From: Pontibacter roseus DSM 17521
Lineage (GTDB): Bacteria; Bacteroidota; Bacteroidia; Cytophagales; Hymenobacteraceae
Direction of reading: 5' to 3'
DNA length: 64,000 nucleotides
NCBI RefSeq assembly: GCF_000373265.1
Contig: NZ_KB890761.1
Coordinates: 607,389 to 671,388, forward strand
The notes under the pieces are model-generated. The model did not search any database. It was not told the DNA's origin and saw only the letters and a list, made by a program, of their open reading frames with translations. Below, one piece after another: positions 1 through 8,393 of this stretch. Numbering within the stretch: position 1 is the first letter of the stretch; each line of letters starts with the position of its first letter. The translations under genes and the position numbers were made by a program.

Positions 1-32
1 ACTTGTTGCAGTAAGTTCTCTAGTTGCTCCAT
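1..32 (-). CDS. Start of an unidentified gene (partial, runs off window)
   Basis: An ATG on the minus strand at position 32 opens a frame reading MEQLENLLQQV up to the window edge without a stop. It would be divergent from the gene at 102. Only about ten residues are visible, so the product cannot be named and the reading may be chance. Confidence 0.35.
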   Translation of the reverse strand, partial: MEQLENLLQQ

Positions 33-101
33 GGTAATGCGGATAGGTGCAAAGGTAAAGACTCCTAACAAATTATAGCGGCAAAAGTATAAGCAGGAGA
101 T

Positions 102-686
102 ATGCAGTGGACAAAACTTCTGGTATGGCTCTGGGTGCTCCTGTTGGTGCCGCCACTGGCACTGGCGCAGGAGGCCCCTATGTGGAAGAACGCATTCACC
201 GTAAAATTCTTCGGACTGTCGGTGCACTTGCGCGAAACCCCTTACCCGGAGATATTCCGCAACCGCCTCGACGAAAGGGGCATACTGGTGGCCAACTTTG
301 GAGGCATAATCGGGTATGACCGCTTTGTGGTGCGCGATGTCATCAGCGTGCGGGTGCAGCAGGGCCTGTATTCCGACTGCGCCTCCTCACTGGCGGGCTT
401 CACCCACCTGGGCTGGCGCGGCCAGATTTTCAAGACGGGCAGGCATTCGCTTAACGGAGGCATAGGCCCCACACTGGTATACCGCCGCGATTGGAACCGA
501 CTGAAAGGATATGAGGATGATGGTTACTTCAGCCGCAGCCGCGACTGGCAGTACAAATTCTACTGGTATGCGGGGGAGTTGGAGTACAATTACCGGCTTT
601 CGGAACAGAACGACCTGTCGCTCAACTTGGTGCCGGGTATACCTGAATTGGTCTCTTTTGGAATAGGAATGAGGCGGCGTTTTTAG
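102..686 (+). CDS. Secreted outer-membrane-barrel-like hypothetical protein
   Basis: A 194-residue protein of unknown function. The first 22 residues form a signal peptide (WTKLLVWLWVLLLVPPLALAQ) with a likely cut after ALAQ. The rest is rich in alternating aromatic and polar residues and ends in Arg-Arg-Arg-Phe; a terminal Phe is typical of outer-membrane beta-barrel proteins. No catalytic motif is visible. The start is supported by AGGAG about 6 nt upstream of the ATG. It is monocistronic and ends at a strong convergent terminator hairpin. Other frames in this stretch are shadows. An outer-membrane or periplasmic location is inferred from the signal peptide and composition only. Confidence 0.75.
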   Translation: MQWTKLLVWLWVLLLVPPLALAQEAPMWKNAFTVKFFGLSVHLRETPYPEIFRNRLDERGILVANFGGIIGYDRFVVRDVISVRVQQGLYSDCASSLAGFTHLGWRGQIFKTGRHSLNGGIGPTLVYRRDWNRLKGYEDDGYFSRSRDWQYKFYWYAGELEYNYRLSEQNDLSLNLVPGIPELVSFGIGMRRRF

Positions 687-688
687 CA

Positions 689-733
689 CAGAGCCCCTGC
701 AGCCCGTTATTGGAAGGGGCTGCAGGGGCTCTG
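689..733. terminator. Bidirectional terminator hairpin
   Basis: A perfect 17-bp stem (689-705 with 717-733) and an 11-nt loop lie between the convergent genes ending at 686 and 755. There is no clear T-tract on either side. Confidence 0.75.
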
Positions 734-754
734 CGGATGTGCTATACCTTATAC

Positions 755-1180
755 CTACCAGCCGCGATTATCCCAGTCTTCGTCGCGCCGGCTCTGGCGG
801 CGGTGGCGCTGCTCCCGCAGGGGCGGCAGGTTCTCTTGCTGCTGCCAACGATCACGGGCATGCTGGTTCTCCGGCGTGAAGTGGCCGGGGCTATGGCGCC
901 ACTGGCGTTGCTCCTCCTGCCTGTCCGCGCCGCGGTGGTCATCCGAGAAGCCATGCTGGCGCCTGTTGATTTCCTCCGCCTGGGGTGGCCGGTGCTGCCT
1001 GTGCTCCCACTCCCGCTGCGCGCGGCTCTCTTCATAATCGCGCCGCTCCCGGTCGTGCATAAAAGGCTGGGGCTCCTCCCAACGGTTTCTGAAGGTCTGC
1101 TCCTCGTGCCAGGAGCGCTCATCGCGGTGCTGTGGCCTGTTGTGCCGTTCGTGGTATCGTTCTTCTTCCTCGTGATGCAT
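755..1180 (-). CDS. Disordered Arg/Gln/His/Trp-rich hypothetical protein
   Basis: A 141-residue, highly charged, low-complexity protein (start MHHEEEERYHERHN) with repeated RQ, HR and REQR segments and regularly spaced Trp. There is no signal peptide or membrane segment. The frame stays open upstream to 1543, but that extension reads through the terminator hairpin at 1326-1367, so the ATG at 1180 is preferred. It resembles in style the longer disordered protein encoded just upstream (1410-2207), with the same direction and similar bias. Such hydrophilic proteins are often stress or desiccation related in this group, but that is a guess. It is possible that the frame is not translated. Confidence 0.55.
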   Translation of the reverse strand: MHHEEEERYHERHNRPQHRDERSWHEEQTFRNRWEEPQPFMHDRERRDYEESRAQREWEHRQHRPPQAEEINRRQHGFSDDHRGADRQEEQRQWRHSPGHFTPENQHARDRWQQQENLPPLREQRHRRQSRRDEDWDNRGW

Positions 1181-1325
1181 CTTGTTCAGGTTTAACGTTG
1201 AATTCTCCAGTCGAATGCCGTGGCTCAGCAGGCTGTGCGTCTGTAGGAAAGCGGGCACCCGTCTATGTTCTGATGTTTGTTTTACGGGCAGGTATGGCGG
1301 AGGTTCCTGCAATCGAGGGCCAGAT

Positions 1326-1367
1326 AAAAAAGAGAAGCCCGCCTTGTCGGGCGAGCTTCTCTTTTTT
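1326..1367 (-). terminator. Rho-independent terminator of the 1410-2207 gene
   Basis: A 13-bp outer stem (1326-1338 with 1355-1367) plus a G+C-rich inner stem. It is flanked by A-runs and T-runs, so it can work in both directions. It lies about 40 bp past the stop of the minus-strand gene. Confidence 0.85.
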
Positions 1368-1409
1368 ACTAATCTACTACCAATTAACCTAATCAACTTT
1401 GTATACGCA

Positions 1410-2207
1410 TTACCTGCGGTAACGTTGGGTTTGGTCGATGTTTTTGTAGTGATTGTCCTTTCCTGAGTCTGTTTCGTCGGCCCAGCGGGGACCGCCCTCG
1501 TAGCCTTGGTCAAAATTGCGGTCACGATACTGCTCTGAACCATAGCGCTGTCTGCTGCTCAGGTGGTCGGCGCGCTGGTCATACCGCTGCCTGCGCTGGT
1601 AGTCTGTATCGTCTGAGTGCATGATGTCATTCCAGGTGTCGCGCACTTTCGTGAAGAAGCCGCGGTTGTCATCGCTCCTCGGCGCCACGTCAGGCGAATA
1701 GCGGCCTTCGCTGTACCAGTTATGGGAGCCGCTGCCGTAGCGGAAGTCGGTCTCCTTGTAGCGGCTGCGGGTGTCCGGCCCTTCCCGCCACAGGCTGTCC
1801 TGCGAGGTTGGGGGTTCATTGTAGTTGCCTGGCTGTGACCCATCCTGCACATAAGGCGGACGTTGGCCGCTACCATGCGTTCTATCGCCGTGGTTTAGAA
1901 AATGGCTCTCATTCCGGTAGTGGCTTCCCGGCTGGCTGCCGTAGTGGTCGTTCAGGTGAGCGCCCTCGCCTACGCGATACGAGGAGCCGCTGCTGCCTCC
2001 GCTCGGGTAGTTGCCACGGCCTCTGTCTTGCGCGCCTCTGGGGTTGGGGCCTGTGTGGAAGAAGTTGCCTTCGTCCCAGTTTTTCTCGGAGCGCCCGCGG
2101 TAGCCGTAGCGGGTGGGTTGCTGCTGCTGGTCTTTCTGATATAGCTCGCGGCCTATGCGCTGGTTCTCGTCCCCAGGTCTGCCGTGGTTCTCTTCTCGGT
2201 CTTTCAT
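1410..2207 (-). CDS. Disordered Gly/Arg/Tyr-rich protein with SWFGD-like segment
   Basis: A 265-residue hydrophilic protein of unknown function. It is dominated by Gly, Arg, Ser, Asn, Tyr and Gln and has no signal peptide or membrane helix. Around residues 184-208 is the only ordered-looking segment, GFFTKVRDTWNDIMHSDD, followed by an Arg/Gln-rich tail. The placement resembles the SWFGD motif of small stress-associated Bacteroidota and alphaproteobacterial proteins (glycine/arginine-rich linker, amphipathic helix, Arg-rich tail), but the motif itself is not conserved, so this is tentative. An AGGAA ribosome site precedes the ATG, and a strong terminator follows. Expression as a separate unit is likely. 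Confidence 0.7.
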   Translation of the reverse strand: MKDREENHGRPGDENQRIGRELYQKDQQQQPTRYGYRGRSEKNWDEGNFFHTGPNPRGAQDRGRGNYPSGGSSGSSYRVGEGAHLNDHYGSQPGSHYRNESHFLNHGDRTHGSGQRPPYVQDGSQPGNYNEPPTSQDSLWREGPDTRSRYKETDFRYGSGSHNWYSEGRYSPDVAPRSDDNRGFFTKVRDTWNDIMHSDDTDYQRRQRYDQRADHLSSRQRYGSEQYRDRNFDQGYEGGPRWADETDSGKDNHYKNIDQTQRYRR

Positions 2208-2311
2208 AGTTGTGTTTCCTTTTTAATCCATTCAAAAATACCCGCTGATGGCGGATGTGTTTTTTTACGGGTTGCGAAGGCTATAGTTGGCGAAAGTACC
2301 GTTGCAAACGA

Positions 2312-2342
2312 GAAGAGGTGCCGACGTAGCCAGCACCTCTTC
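2312..2342 (-). terminator. Terminator hairpin after the receiver gene
   Basis: A perfect 10-bp stem (2312-2321 with 2333-2342) about 25 bp past the stop at 2369. Only a weak T-rich tail follows on the minus strand. Confidence 0.6.
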
Positions 2343-2368
2343 AATAACTTAGGTATAGGGAAGGGGTT

Positions 2369-2776
2369 CTAGAAGTACTCCTCCATGATTTCCCGCACAT
2401 CAGCCTCTGCCAACGGCTTGGAATAGTGTTTCCGTACCTCGGGGTAGCCTTTGAGCCGCTCCAGGTCGTAGAAGCTGGCCGATGAGGTCAGCATCAGCAT
2501 CACTGTGCGCAGCTTGTTCACGCTCTCCAACTTCTGGTATTCGTCCAAGAACTCGAAGCCATCCATAACCGACATCTTGATGTCTACGAAGATGAGGTCA
2601 GGGGTCGGGTAGTCTTCCACGCCGCTGAACGCCTTCTGCAGGTAATCCAGTGCCTCCTCTCCGTTCGTCACCACGCGTATGTCATGGGCTACCTCCATGC
2701 GCGACAACAGGCGCTGGTTAAGGTAGTTAGTGGTATCATCGTCGTCAATCAGAAGTACGGTTTTAACAGATTTCAT
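2369..2776 (-). CDS. Stand-alone response-regulator receiver protein (CheY/Rcp1-like)
   Basis: A 135-residue single receiver domain with no output domain. The acidic cluster (VLLIDDDD, residues 8-14), the phosphoacceptor Asp in IFVDIKM (about residue 66), the Thr/Ser switch in LTSSAS (about 98) and the conserved Lys in YSKPL (about 119) are all present, so it should be phosphorylatable. The long loop before IFVDIKM is typical of Rcp1-type regulators that partner with hybrid or PAS-containing sensor kinases. It lies 117 bp downstream of a multi-PAS gene in the same direction. No histidine kinase is present in this neighbourhood, so the phosphodonor is encoded elsewhere. Confidence 0.92.
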   Translation of the reverse strand: MKSVKTVLLIDDDDTTNYLNQRLLSRMEVAHDIRVVTNGEEALDYLQKAFSGVEDYPTPDLIFVDIKMSVMDGFEFLDEYQKLESVNKLRTVMLMLTSSASFYDLERLKGYPEVRKHYSKPLAEADVREIMEEYF

Positions 2777-2893
2777 AATCTCGGGTTATGTCTCCTTTTA
2801 CAATTCCTGCCTCAATTTGTTTTGAGGCAAATGCAAAATACTGTGTTTTCACTAGGGGCGCCATGACCGAAATCAGCTTTTGCCAACAGGCTG

Positions 2894-4513
2894 TCAGGAA
2901 ATGCCTTTGGCGATGGCCTCGGCTTTTTGCCTGGCCACCACCAGATTGGTCACCTCTATGGCTGACACCAAAATGCCCTCCACCTGGTTTTCGCTGTCGA
3001 GCATGGGCTGGTACTTGAAATTGAAGTAAGCTTCCACGCGCTTGCCATCCATCTGCCGGTCTATCTGGGCCTTGAACTCATTAACGCGGCGCGTGGCGCC
3101 TGTGGTATATACCTCGTCCAGCAGGTCGAAAAAGCCTAAGGACTCCAACTCCGGCCAAAGCTCCCGGGCGGCCTTCCCAATGTAGCCCCTATTGCCGTAC
3201 AGCTTGTACACGCCGGGCGTGATGTACTGGCACACATGCTCCGGGCCATGGAACACGCACAGGTGCACAGGCGACAGGCGCAGCAGGTTCTCCAGTCGCT
3301 GGTCTTCCCGGCTGCTGTTCTCCTGGTTCTGCTTTTGTTCCTCTATGTCGGTGTAGGTGCCCATCCAAAGGGTAATGTTGCCGTTGGCGTCGTGCATGGG
3401 CACCCCCCGCTCCAGAAACCACCGGTACGTGCCGTCGTAGTGGTTGCGTATGCGGTACTCTACTTCAAAGCCGATGCCGCTGGCAACTGCCTCGTGCCAG
3501 GTGGTGAGCACCATGGCGGAGTCGTCTGGGTGTATCGCGCCAATCCAGCCGTCTGTCTGCCCGGGCCGCATACCGGTGTAGGTATACCAGTTGTCGTTAA
3601 AGAATAGGACCTTGCCTTGTGGCGAGGCCGTCCAGGCCATGTGCGGGAGCACCTCCAATAGGTGTCGGAAACGGGCGTCGCTTTCTTTCAGGGCTTTCTC
3701 AGTGTGCTTGCTCTGTGTGATGTCGATGATGGAGCCGATAGTGCGTACGGCTATACCCTTGCCATCATACACGGTGTAGCCTTGGTCGAGGATGTAGGCA
3801 TAGGTGCCGTCCGCTTTCTGGAAGCGGTACTCGCCTGTCCAGGTAGCGCGCCGCTGGCGTATGGTCTCCTCGATGCTGCGCTGCACCTCCTGAAAGTCGT
3901 CCGGGTGCACGCGTGCGTCCCAGGATTCCCCACCTGACCCCATCTCTTCGGGGCTATACCCGAAAATCTCCTGCAGGCCCGCCCCCCAAGTCATCTTGTT
4001 GTGTAGGATATCATACTCCCAGGCCACCGCCTTGGTGGCGGTTGACAGGAGGCTCAGGTGCTCCTGGCTGCGCTGCTGCCTGATGTCGTTGAGCACCCGC
4101 TCGGTGATGTCGCGCGCCTCGTGTATGATGTACTGCACTTGGCCTTGCTCATCCAGCACGGGCACATTGGTGGTGCTCCAGTAGCGCTCCTCAAACCCGC
4201 CGCCCTGTGCGGTTGGCAAGGGTATGTCGTACCGGAACTGGGGTGTGGCATGCGCCTGCTTCTGCTCCAGCACCGTGCGCAGCGACTGCAGCACCTGTTG
4301 AGCAGAATCCAGGTCTGGCGTGGCGGGGTTGTTTGGGAAAATCTTGAATAGGTTCTGCCCGATGATTTGTTCGCGGGTGGCCAGCGTGCTCTTCAGGTAT
4401 GCATCTGTAGCCTCCAGTATGGTCAATTCAGGAGACAGGAGCATGTACATGCCCGGCAGCGCATGAAAAATTTGGCCCAGTAGGGGAGGAGATGGTATGA
4501 CTTCTGTCTGCAC
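2894..4513 (-). CDS. Four-PAS-domain sensor protein without a kinase domain
   Basis: A 539-residue cytoplasmic protein made of four PAS/PAC units: about 10-145, 150-275 (PAS_3 type, FGYSPEEM and HPDDF), 280-400 (PAS_3, YTGMRPGQ and HPDD, ending in MGTYTDIEEQKQ) and 410-530. It ends at AEAIAKGIS, just where a HisKA or GGDEF module normally begins. No membrane segment is present. The start codon is GTG at 4513. The four-PAS architecture without output suggests either a partner protein that signals through protein contact or a gene that lost its kinase. The receiver gene downstream may work with it. No kinase-like reading frame is seen in the 117 bp between the two. Confidence 0.88.
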   Translation of the reverse strand: MQTEVIPSPPLLGQIFHALPGMYMLLSPELTILEATDAYLKSTLATREQIIGQNLFKIFPNNPATPDLDSAQQVLQSLRTVLEQKQAHATPQFRYDIPLPTAQGGGFEERYWSTTNVPVLDEQGQVQYIIHEARDITERVLNDIRQQRSQEHLSLLSTATKAVAWEYDILHNKMTWGAGLQEIFGYSPEEMGSGGESWDARVHPDDFQEVQRSIEETIRQRRATWTGEYRFQKADGTYAYILDQGYTVYDGKGIAVRTIGSIIDITQSKHTEKALKESDARFRHLLEVLPHMAWTASPQGKVLFFNDNWYTYTGMRPGQTDGWIGAIHPDDSAMVLTTWHEAVASGIGFEVEYRIRNHYDGTYRWFLERGVPMHDANGNITLWMGTYTDIEEQKQNQENSSREDQRLENLLRLSPVHLCVFHGPEHVCQYITPGVYKLYGNRGYIGKAARELWPELESLGFFDLLDEVYTTGATRRVNEFKAQIDRQMDGKRVEAYFNFKYQPMLDSENQVEGILVSAIEVTNLVVARQKAEAIAKGIS

Positions 4514-4830
4514 GAGGAAATAAATGAAGTTTAAGTTTGGTTTTCGTAGCGGTGTAAGGGTACTAAAATAGTAAGATTAAGCCAAAGAATTGTTATACTG
4601 GACGGTTAAATTCAGAAAAATCGACTATCACGAGATACGCACATCGCATAATGGTTTGACAGCCTGTGGAATAGTGCTGTGCCCGTGCAGTTTGCCTGCT
4701 CCCTAGGTTTCGTAGCCGCAGCGCAAATGTGCGCAGCTTCGCCCGTTGTTGCAGCGTGCAGGAGGATGTGGCACGGTCAGAGGTATACCATCGCATGTCT
4801 CTGACCGTGCTGCAACTACAATAGGAAGGC
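4514..4830. other. Intergenic region, no gene seen
   Basis: These 317 bp separate the mfd stop from the PAS gene start (both minus strand). A 67-residue minus-strand frame here has no recognisable features and is rejected. A 12-bp inverted repeat (4771-4782 with 4799-4810, GCACGGTCAGAG) is 21 bp from the mfd stop and probably terminates mfd transcription, though no T-tract follows. Confidence 0.6.
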
Positions 4831-7800
4831 CTAAACAGAGGCCGCTACCTTTGCTCCCAAACCCTCAAACGCTTCCCGTGCATCGGCTATACCCTGGATG
4901 TCCTCTACAATCACGATGAGCTTGTTCTTGGCCTCCTTCAGGCGTGAGCGGCGCGGGTGCTGCTGCACGTACTTGAGGATGTGGCCAAAGGTCTCGGACT
5001 GGAAGTAGGCGTCGTTGTTGTCGCTTGGCAGGTAGCCTTTCATCACCTCTTTTTTGATGGTGAGTTTCTCGAAGCCCAGCTGCTGTGCCTGCCAGCGCAG
5101 CTTCACGATTTCCACCAGCTTCTGTACCTCCTCCGGCAGCGGCCCGAAGCGGTCCACGATGCTAGCCCGCAACTTCTCCAGGTCCTCCAGGTCTTTGGTG
5201 CTGTCGAGCTTGCTGTAAAGGCTGAGGCGCTCGGAGATGTTGCTCACATACCAGTCCGGTATGAGCACCTCCATGTCGGTCTCGATGTTGCAGTCGCGCA
5301 CCGGCTCCATAAACTCAGCCAGGTTGTCTTTCAGGAACAGGTCCCGGAATTCGGTTTCTTTCAGCTCCTTGATGGCATCGTCGAGCACCTGGTGGTACAT
5401 CTCAAAACCGAGGTCGTTGATGAAGCCGCTCTGTTCGCCGCCCAGCAAATTTCCAGCGCCGCGGATGTCCAGGTCGCGCATGGCGATTTTGAAGCCTTCG
5501 CCCAAATCTGAGAACTCCTCCAATACGCTCAGTCGCTTGCGGGCGTCGGTTGGCAGGCCGGCTACAGGCGGTGTGAGCAGGTAGCAGTAGGCCTTTTTGT
5601 TAGAGCGGCCCACGCGGCCCCGCATCTGGTGCAGGTCTGACAGACCGAACATGTGCGCCCGATTGATGATGATGGTGTTGGCATTGGGTATATCCAGACC
5701 AGACTCGATGATGTTAGTGGACACCAGCACGTCATATTCACCTTCCACGAATTTCATCATGCGCTTCTCCAGCAGCTCGCCGTCCATCTGCCCGTGGGCG
5801 AAGGTGATGCGGGCGTCTGGCACTAACTTGAGAATCATGTTGGCGATTTCGTCGATGTCCTTCACGCGGTTGTGCACGAAGAACACTTGGCCACCCCGCT
5901 TCAGCTCCGCTGATACGGCATCGCGAATCAGGATTTCATCGAACACGTGCAGCTCTGTTTTTACGGGCTGGCGGTTGGGCGGCGGTGTGGCAATCACGCT
6001 CAGGTCGCGGGCTCCCATCAGCGAGAAGTGCAGCGTACGAGGTATAGGCGTGGCGGTCAGCGTGAGGGTATCCACATTCACGCGCATCTCCTTGAGTTTC
6101 TCCTTCGTCTTCACTCCGAATTTCTGCTCCTCGTCTATCACCAGCAGGCCCAGGTCCTTAAACTTCACGTCCTTGCTCACAATGCGGTGCGTGCCGATGA
6201 GGATGTCCACTTTGCCTTCGGCCACGCGCTTGAGCGTATTCTTGATATCCTTAGCTGTCTTGAAGCGGTTGATGTAATCCACTGTGATGGGGAACTGCTC
6301 CAGTCGGTCGCGGAAAGTCTTGAAGTGCTGCATGGCCAGTACCGTGGTGGGCACGAGCACCGCCACTTGCTTACCGTCGCAGGCCGCTTTGAAGGCGGCG
6401 CGCATGGCCACCTCGGTCTTGCCGAAGCCCACGTCGCCGCACACAAGTCGGTCCATGGGGTGCGGCTGCTCCATGTCGGCTTTCACATCCTCAGTAGACT
6501 TGGCCTGATCCGGAGTGTCTTCGTAGATGAACGAGGACTCCAGCTCGGCCTGCAGGAAGCCGTCTTTGCTGTAGGCGTAGCCCGGCGCGGCCTTGCGCTT
6601 GGCGTATAGCTGGATGAGCTCGGCGGCGATGTCCTTCACCTTGCTCTTGACTTTCTTCTTCTTGTTTTCCCACTCCGGAGAGCCCAGTTTGCTCATGGTC
6701 GGAGGGCCACCTTCCTTGCCGCTATACTTGCTGATTTTGTGCAACGAGTGGATGGAGACATAGAGCAAATCGTCGTCGCGGTATACCAATCGGATGGCTT
6801 CCTGCAGGCGCCCGCCCACTTCCACTTTCTCCAGTCCGGCAAAGCGCCCCACACCGTAGTCCATGTGGGTGATGTAGTCGCCGGGTTGCAGCGTACGCAG
6901 CTCCTTCAAGGTCATCGCCTTGGACTTAGAACGACCCTCTTTGGCCTTGTGCTGGTAGAAGCGGTCAAAGAGTTGGTGGTCGGTATAGCAGGTGATTTTG
7001 AGCTGTTCGTCAATGAAGCCCTCCCGCAGCGAAACCCCCAAGTGCTGGAAACGCATGTCGTGGTCCAGCTCATCAAAGATGGTGGTGAGGCGGTTGATTT
7101 GGCGTGGCGAATCCGTGGCAATGATGTTCACAAAACCCTTGCTCTGCTGCTCGTGCAGGTCTTTCACCAGCCGGTTGAAGTCTTTGTTGAACGACGGCTG
7201 CGGCTTGGACTGCAGTTGCAGCACCTCGGTATCTTTGTAGTTGAAGCGCTTGCCAAACTCCACGATGCTGAACTTCTCGAGCAGTTTCTTGAACTGCTTC
7301 TGCGTCTGGAAAAGCTGCTCCGGGTCCGATACAATCTGGGTGCCGCCGCTGCCGGCCATGAGCTTCTCAAAAGCCTGCGAGGCCTTGTCGAAATACTCGT
7401 CAATCACATCCAGCGTCTGCCGCACATCCTTGAACCAGATGGCGGTGTTTTTAGGAAGGAAGTCGAGGAAGGCCTCGCGGGTTTCCTTCAGCAGTTTGGT
7501 CTGTACATTGGGTATGATGGAGATACTTTTCTTCGTCTCCACGGACAGCTGCGTGTCGGGGTCGAAGGTACGGATGCTCTCAATCTCGTCGCCGAAAAGC
7601 TCGATGCGGTAAGGCAGGTCGTTGGCGTAAGAGAACACATCGACAATGCCGCCGCGCACGGCGTACTGGCCTGCCTCGTACACAAACTCCGTGCGCTCAA
7701 AACCATACTCGGCCAGCATGTCGCTCAGGAAGTTGGTGTCCAACTTTTCGCCCACCTTGGCACCCAGCGTGTTCTCCACCAACGACTTTTTGTTGATTAC

Positions 7801-8202
7801 CTTCTCGGTCAGCGCCTCCGGGTAAGTCACGATGAGTTCGCCTTTGTCGGATTTGGTGTTGAGGCGGTTGAGCACTTCAGCCCGCATGAGGATGTTAGCG
7901 TTCTCGGTGTCGTCGAAGCTGTAGGGGCGTTTGTAAGACGTCGGGAAAAGCATGACCTCCTTCTCGTCGCCGAGCAGGTTTTTGAGGTCGGTATAGAAAT
8001 AGGCCGCCTCCTCCTTGTCGTGCAAAACGAAGAGTTGGTGCTGCGGGTGCAAGGTATAGACTGCCGAGGCCATGACAGCATCGAGGCTGCCTGCCATGCC
8101 TTTCAGTTGCAGACGGTAGGGTTTATCGGCTTTAAGTCGCTCGGCAATGGTCTGCACCACCCCGTCGAGTCGGTACAGCTCTAAAAAATCAGTTACTTTC
8201 AT
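4831..8202 (-). CDS. mfd: Transcription-repair coupling factor Mfd
   Basis: A 1123-residue superfamily-2 DNA translocase that removes stalled RNA polymerase at DNA lesions and recruits UvrA. In order: the UvrB-like module (about 20-330), the RNA-polymerase-interacting CarD/RID-type Tudor domain (about 435-510, PGDYITHMDYGVGRFAGL), the helicase core with Walker A GDVGFGKTE (about 588), the DEEQ box (about 688) and motif VI QMRGRVGRS, and the C-terminal TRCF domain (about 970-1080). The length is normal for the family. It is transcribed alone; a TATCTTTG-type -7 element on the minus strand lies 74 bp upstream. Function is certain from these motifs. Confidence 0.98.
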   Translation of the reverse strand: MKVTDFLELYRLDGVVQTIAERLKADKPYRLQLKGMAGSLDAVMASAVYTLHPQHQLFVLHDKEEAAYFYTDLKNLLGDEKEVMLFPTSYKRPYSFDDTENANILMRAEVLNRLNTKSDKGELIVTYPEALTEKVINKKSLVENTLGAKVGEKLDTNFLSDMLAEYGFERTEFVYEAGQYAVRGGIVDVFSYANDLPYRIELFGDEIESIRTFDPDTQLSVETKKSISIIPNVQTKLLKETREAFLDFLPKNTAIWFKDVRQTLDVIDEYFDKASQAFEKLMAGSGGTQIVSDPEQLFQTQKQFKKLLEKFSIVEFGKRFNYKDTEVLQLQSKPQPSFNKDFNRLVKDLHEQQSKGFVNIIATDSPRQINRLTTIFDELDHDMRFQHLGVSLREGFIDEQLKITCYTDHQLFDRFYQHKAKEGRSKSKAMTLKELRTLQPGDYITHMDYGVGRFAGLEKVEVGGRLQEAIRLVYRDDDLLYVSIHSLHKISKYSGKEGGPPTMSKLGSPEWENKKKKVKSKVKDIAAELIQLYAKRKAAPGYAYSKDGFLQAELESSFIYEDTPDQAKSTEDVKADMEQPHPMDRLVCGDVGFGKTEVAMRAAFKAACDGKQVAVLVPTTVLAMQHFKTFRDRLEQFPITVDYINRFKTAKDIKNTLKRVAEGKVDILIGTHRIVSKDVKFKDLGLLVIDEEQKFGVKTKEKLKEMRVNVDTLTLTATPIPRTLHFSLMGARDLSVIATPPPNRQPVKTELHVFDEILIRDAVSAELKRGGQVFFVHNRVKDIDEIANMILKLVPDARITFAHGQMDGELLEKRMMKFVEGEYDVLVSTNIIESGLDIPNANTIIINRAHMFGLSDLHQMRGRVGRSNKKAYCYLLTPPVAGLPTDARKRLSVLEEFSDLGEGFKIAMRDLDIRGAGNLLGGEQSGFINDLGFEMYHQVLDDAIKELKETEFRDLFLKDNLAEFMEPVRDCNIETDMEVLIPDWYVSNISERLSLYSKLDSTKDLEDLEKLRASIVDRFGPLPEEVQKLVEIVKLRWQAQQLGFEKLTIKKEVMKGYLPSDNNDAYFQSETFGHILKYVQQHPRRSRLKEAKNKLIVIVEDIQGIADAREAFEGLGAKVAASV

Positions 8203-8227
8203 TCAGATATATCACAAAACAGCAAAG

Positions 8228-8262
8228 GCAGAACACAGGACTTTAGCCAAGTCGTGTTCTGC
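8228..8262 (-). promoter_or_regulatory. Inverted repeat in the mfd leader
   Basis: A 9-bp perfect inverted repeat (GCAGAACAC at 8228-8236, GTGTTCTGC at 8254-8262) lies between the putative -7 element (8276-8283) and the mfd start. It could be a leader hairpin or an operator. Its function is unknown. Confidence 0.4.
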
Positions 8263-8275
8263 TGTTTCTTCCTTA

Positions 8276-8283
8276 CAAAGATA
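8276..8283 (-). promoter_or_regulatory. mfd: Putative -7 promoter element for mfd
   Basis: TATCTTTG on the minus strand matches the Bacteroidota -7 consensus TAnnTTTG. No good -33 TTG was found at the usual spacing. Confidence 0.5.
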
Positions 8284-8393
8284 CGGAAGTTTAAGTTTTG
8301 TGTGGGAGGGGAGAAGAAGAAGGTATCTATGAGATTAGGAAAAATTATTGATATTCTGTAATATTGACGTGTTTTATTATTTTTTGGGGATAG

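Noticed and set aside
4593..4796. 67-residue minus-strand frame
   Set aside because: It has no motif, overlaps the probable mfd terminator hairpin, and its coding bias is poor.
6739..8184. Plus-strand 481-residue open frame
   Set aside because: It is the antisense shadow of mfd, with low-complexity Leu/Val/His bias.
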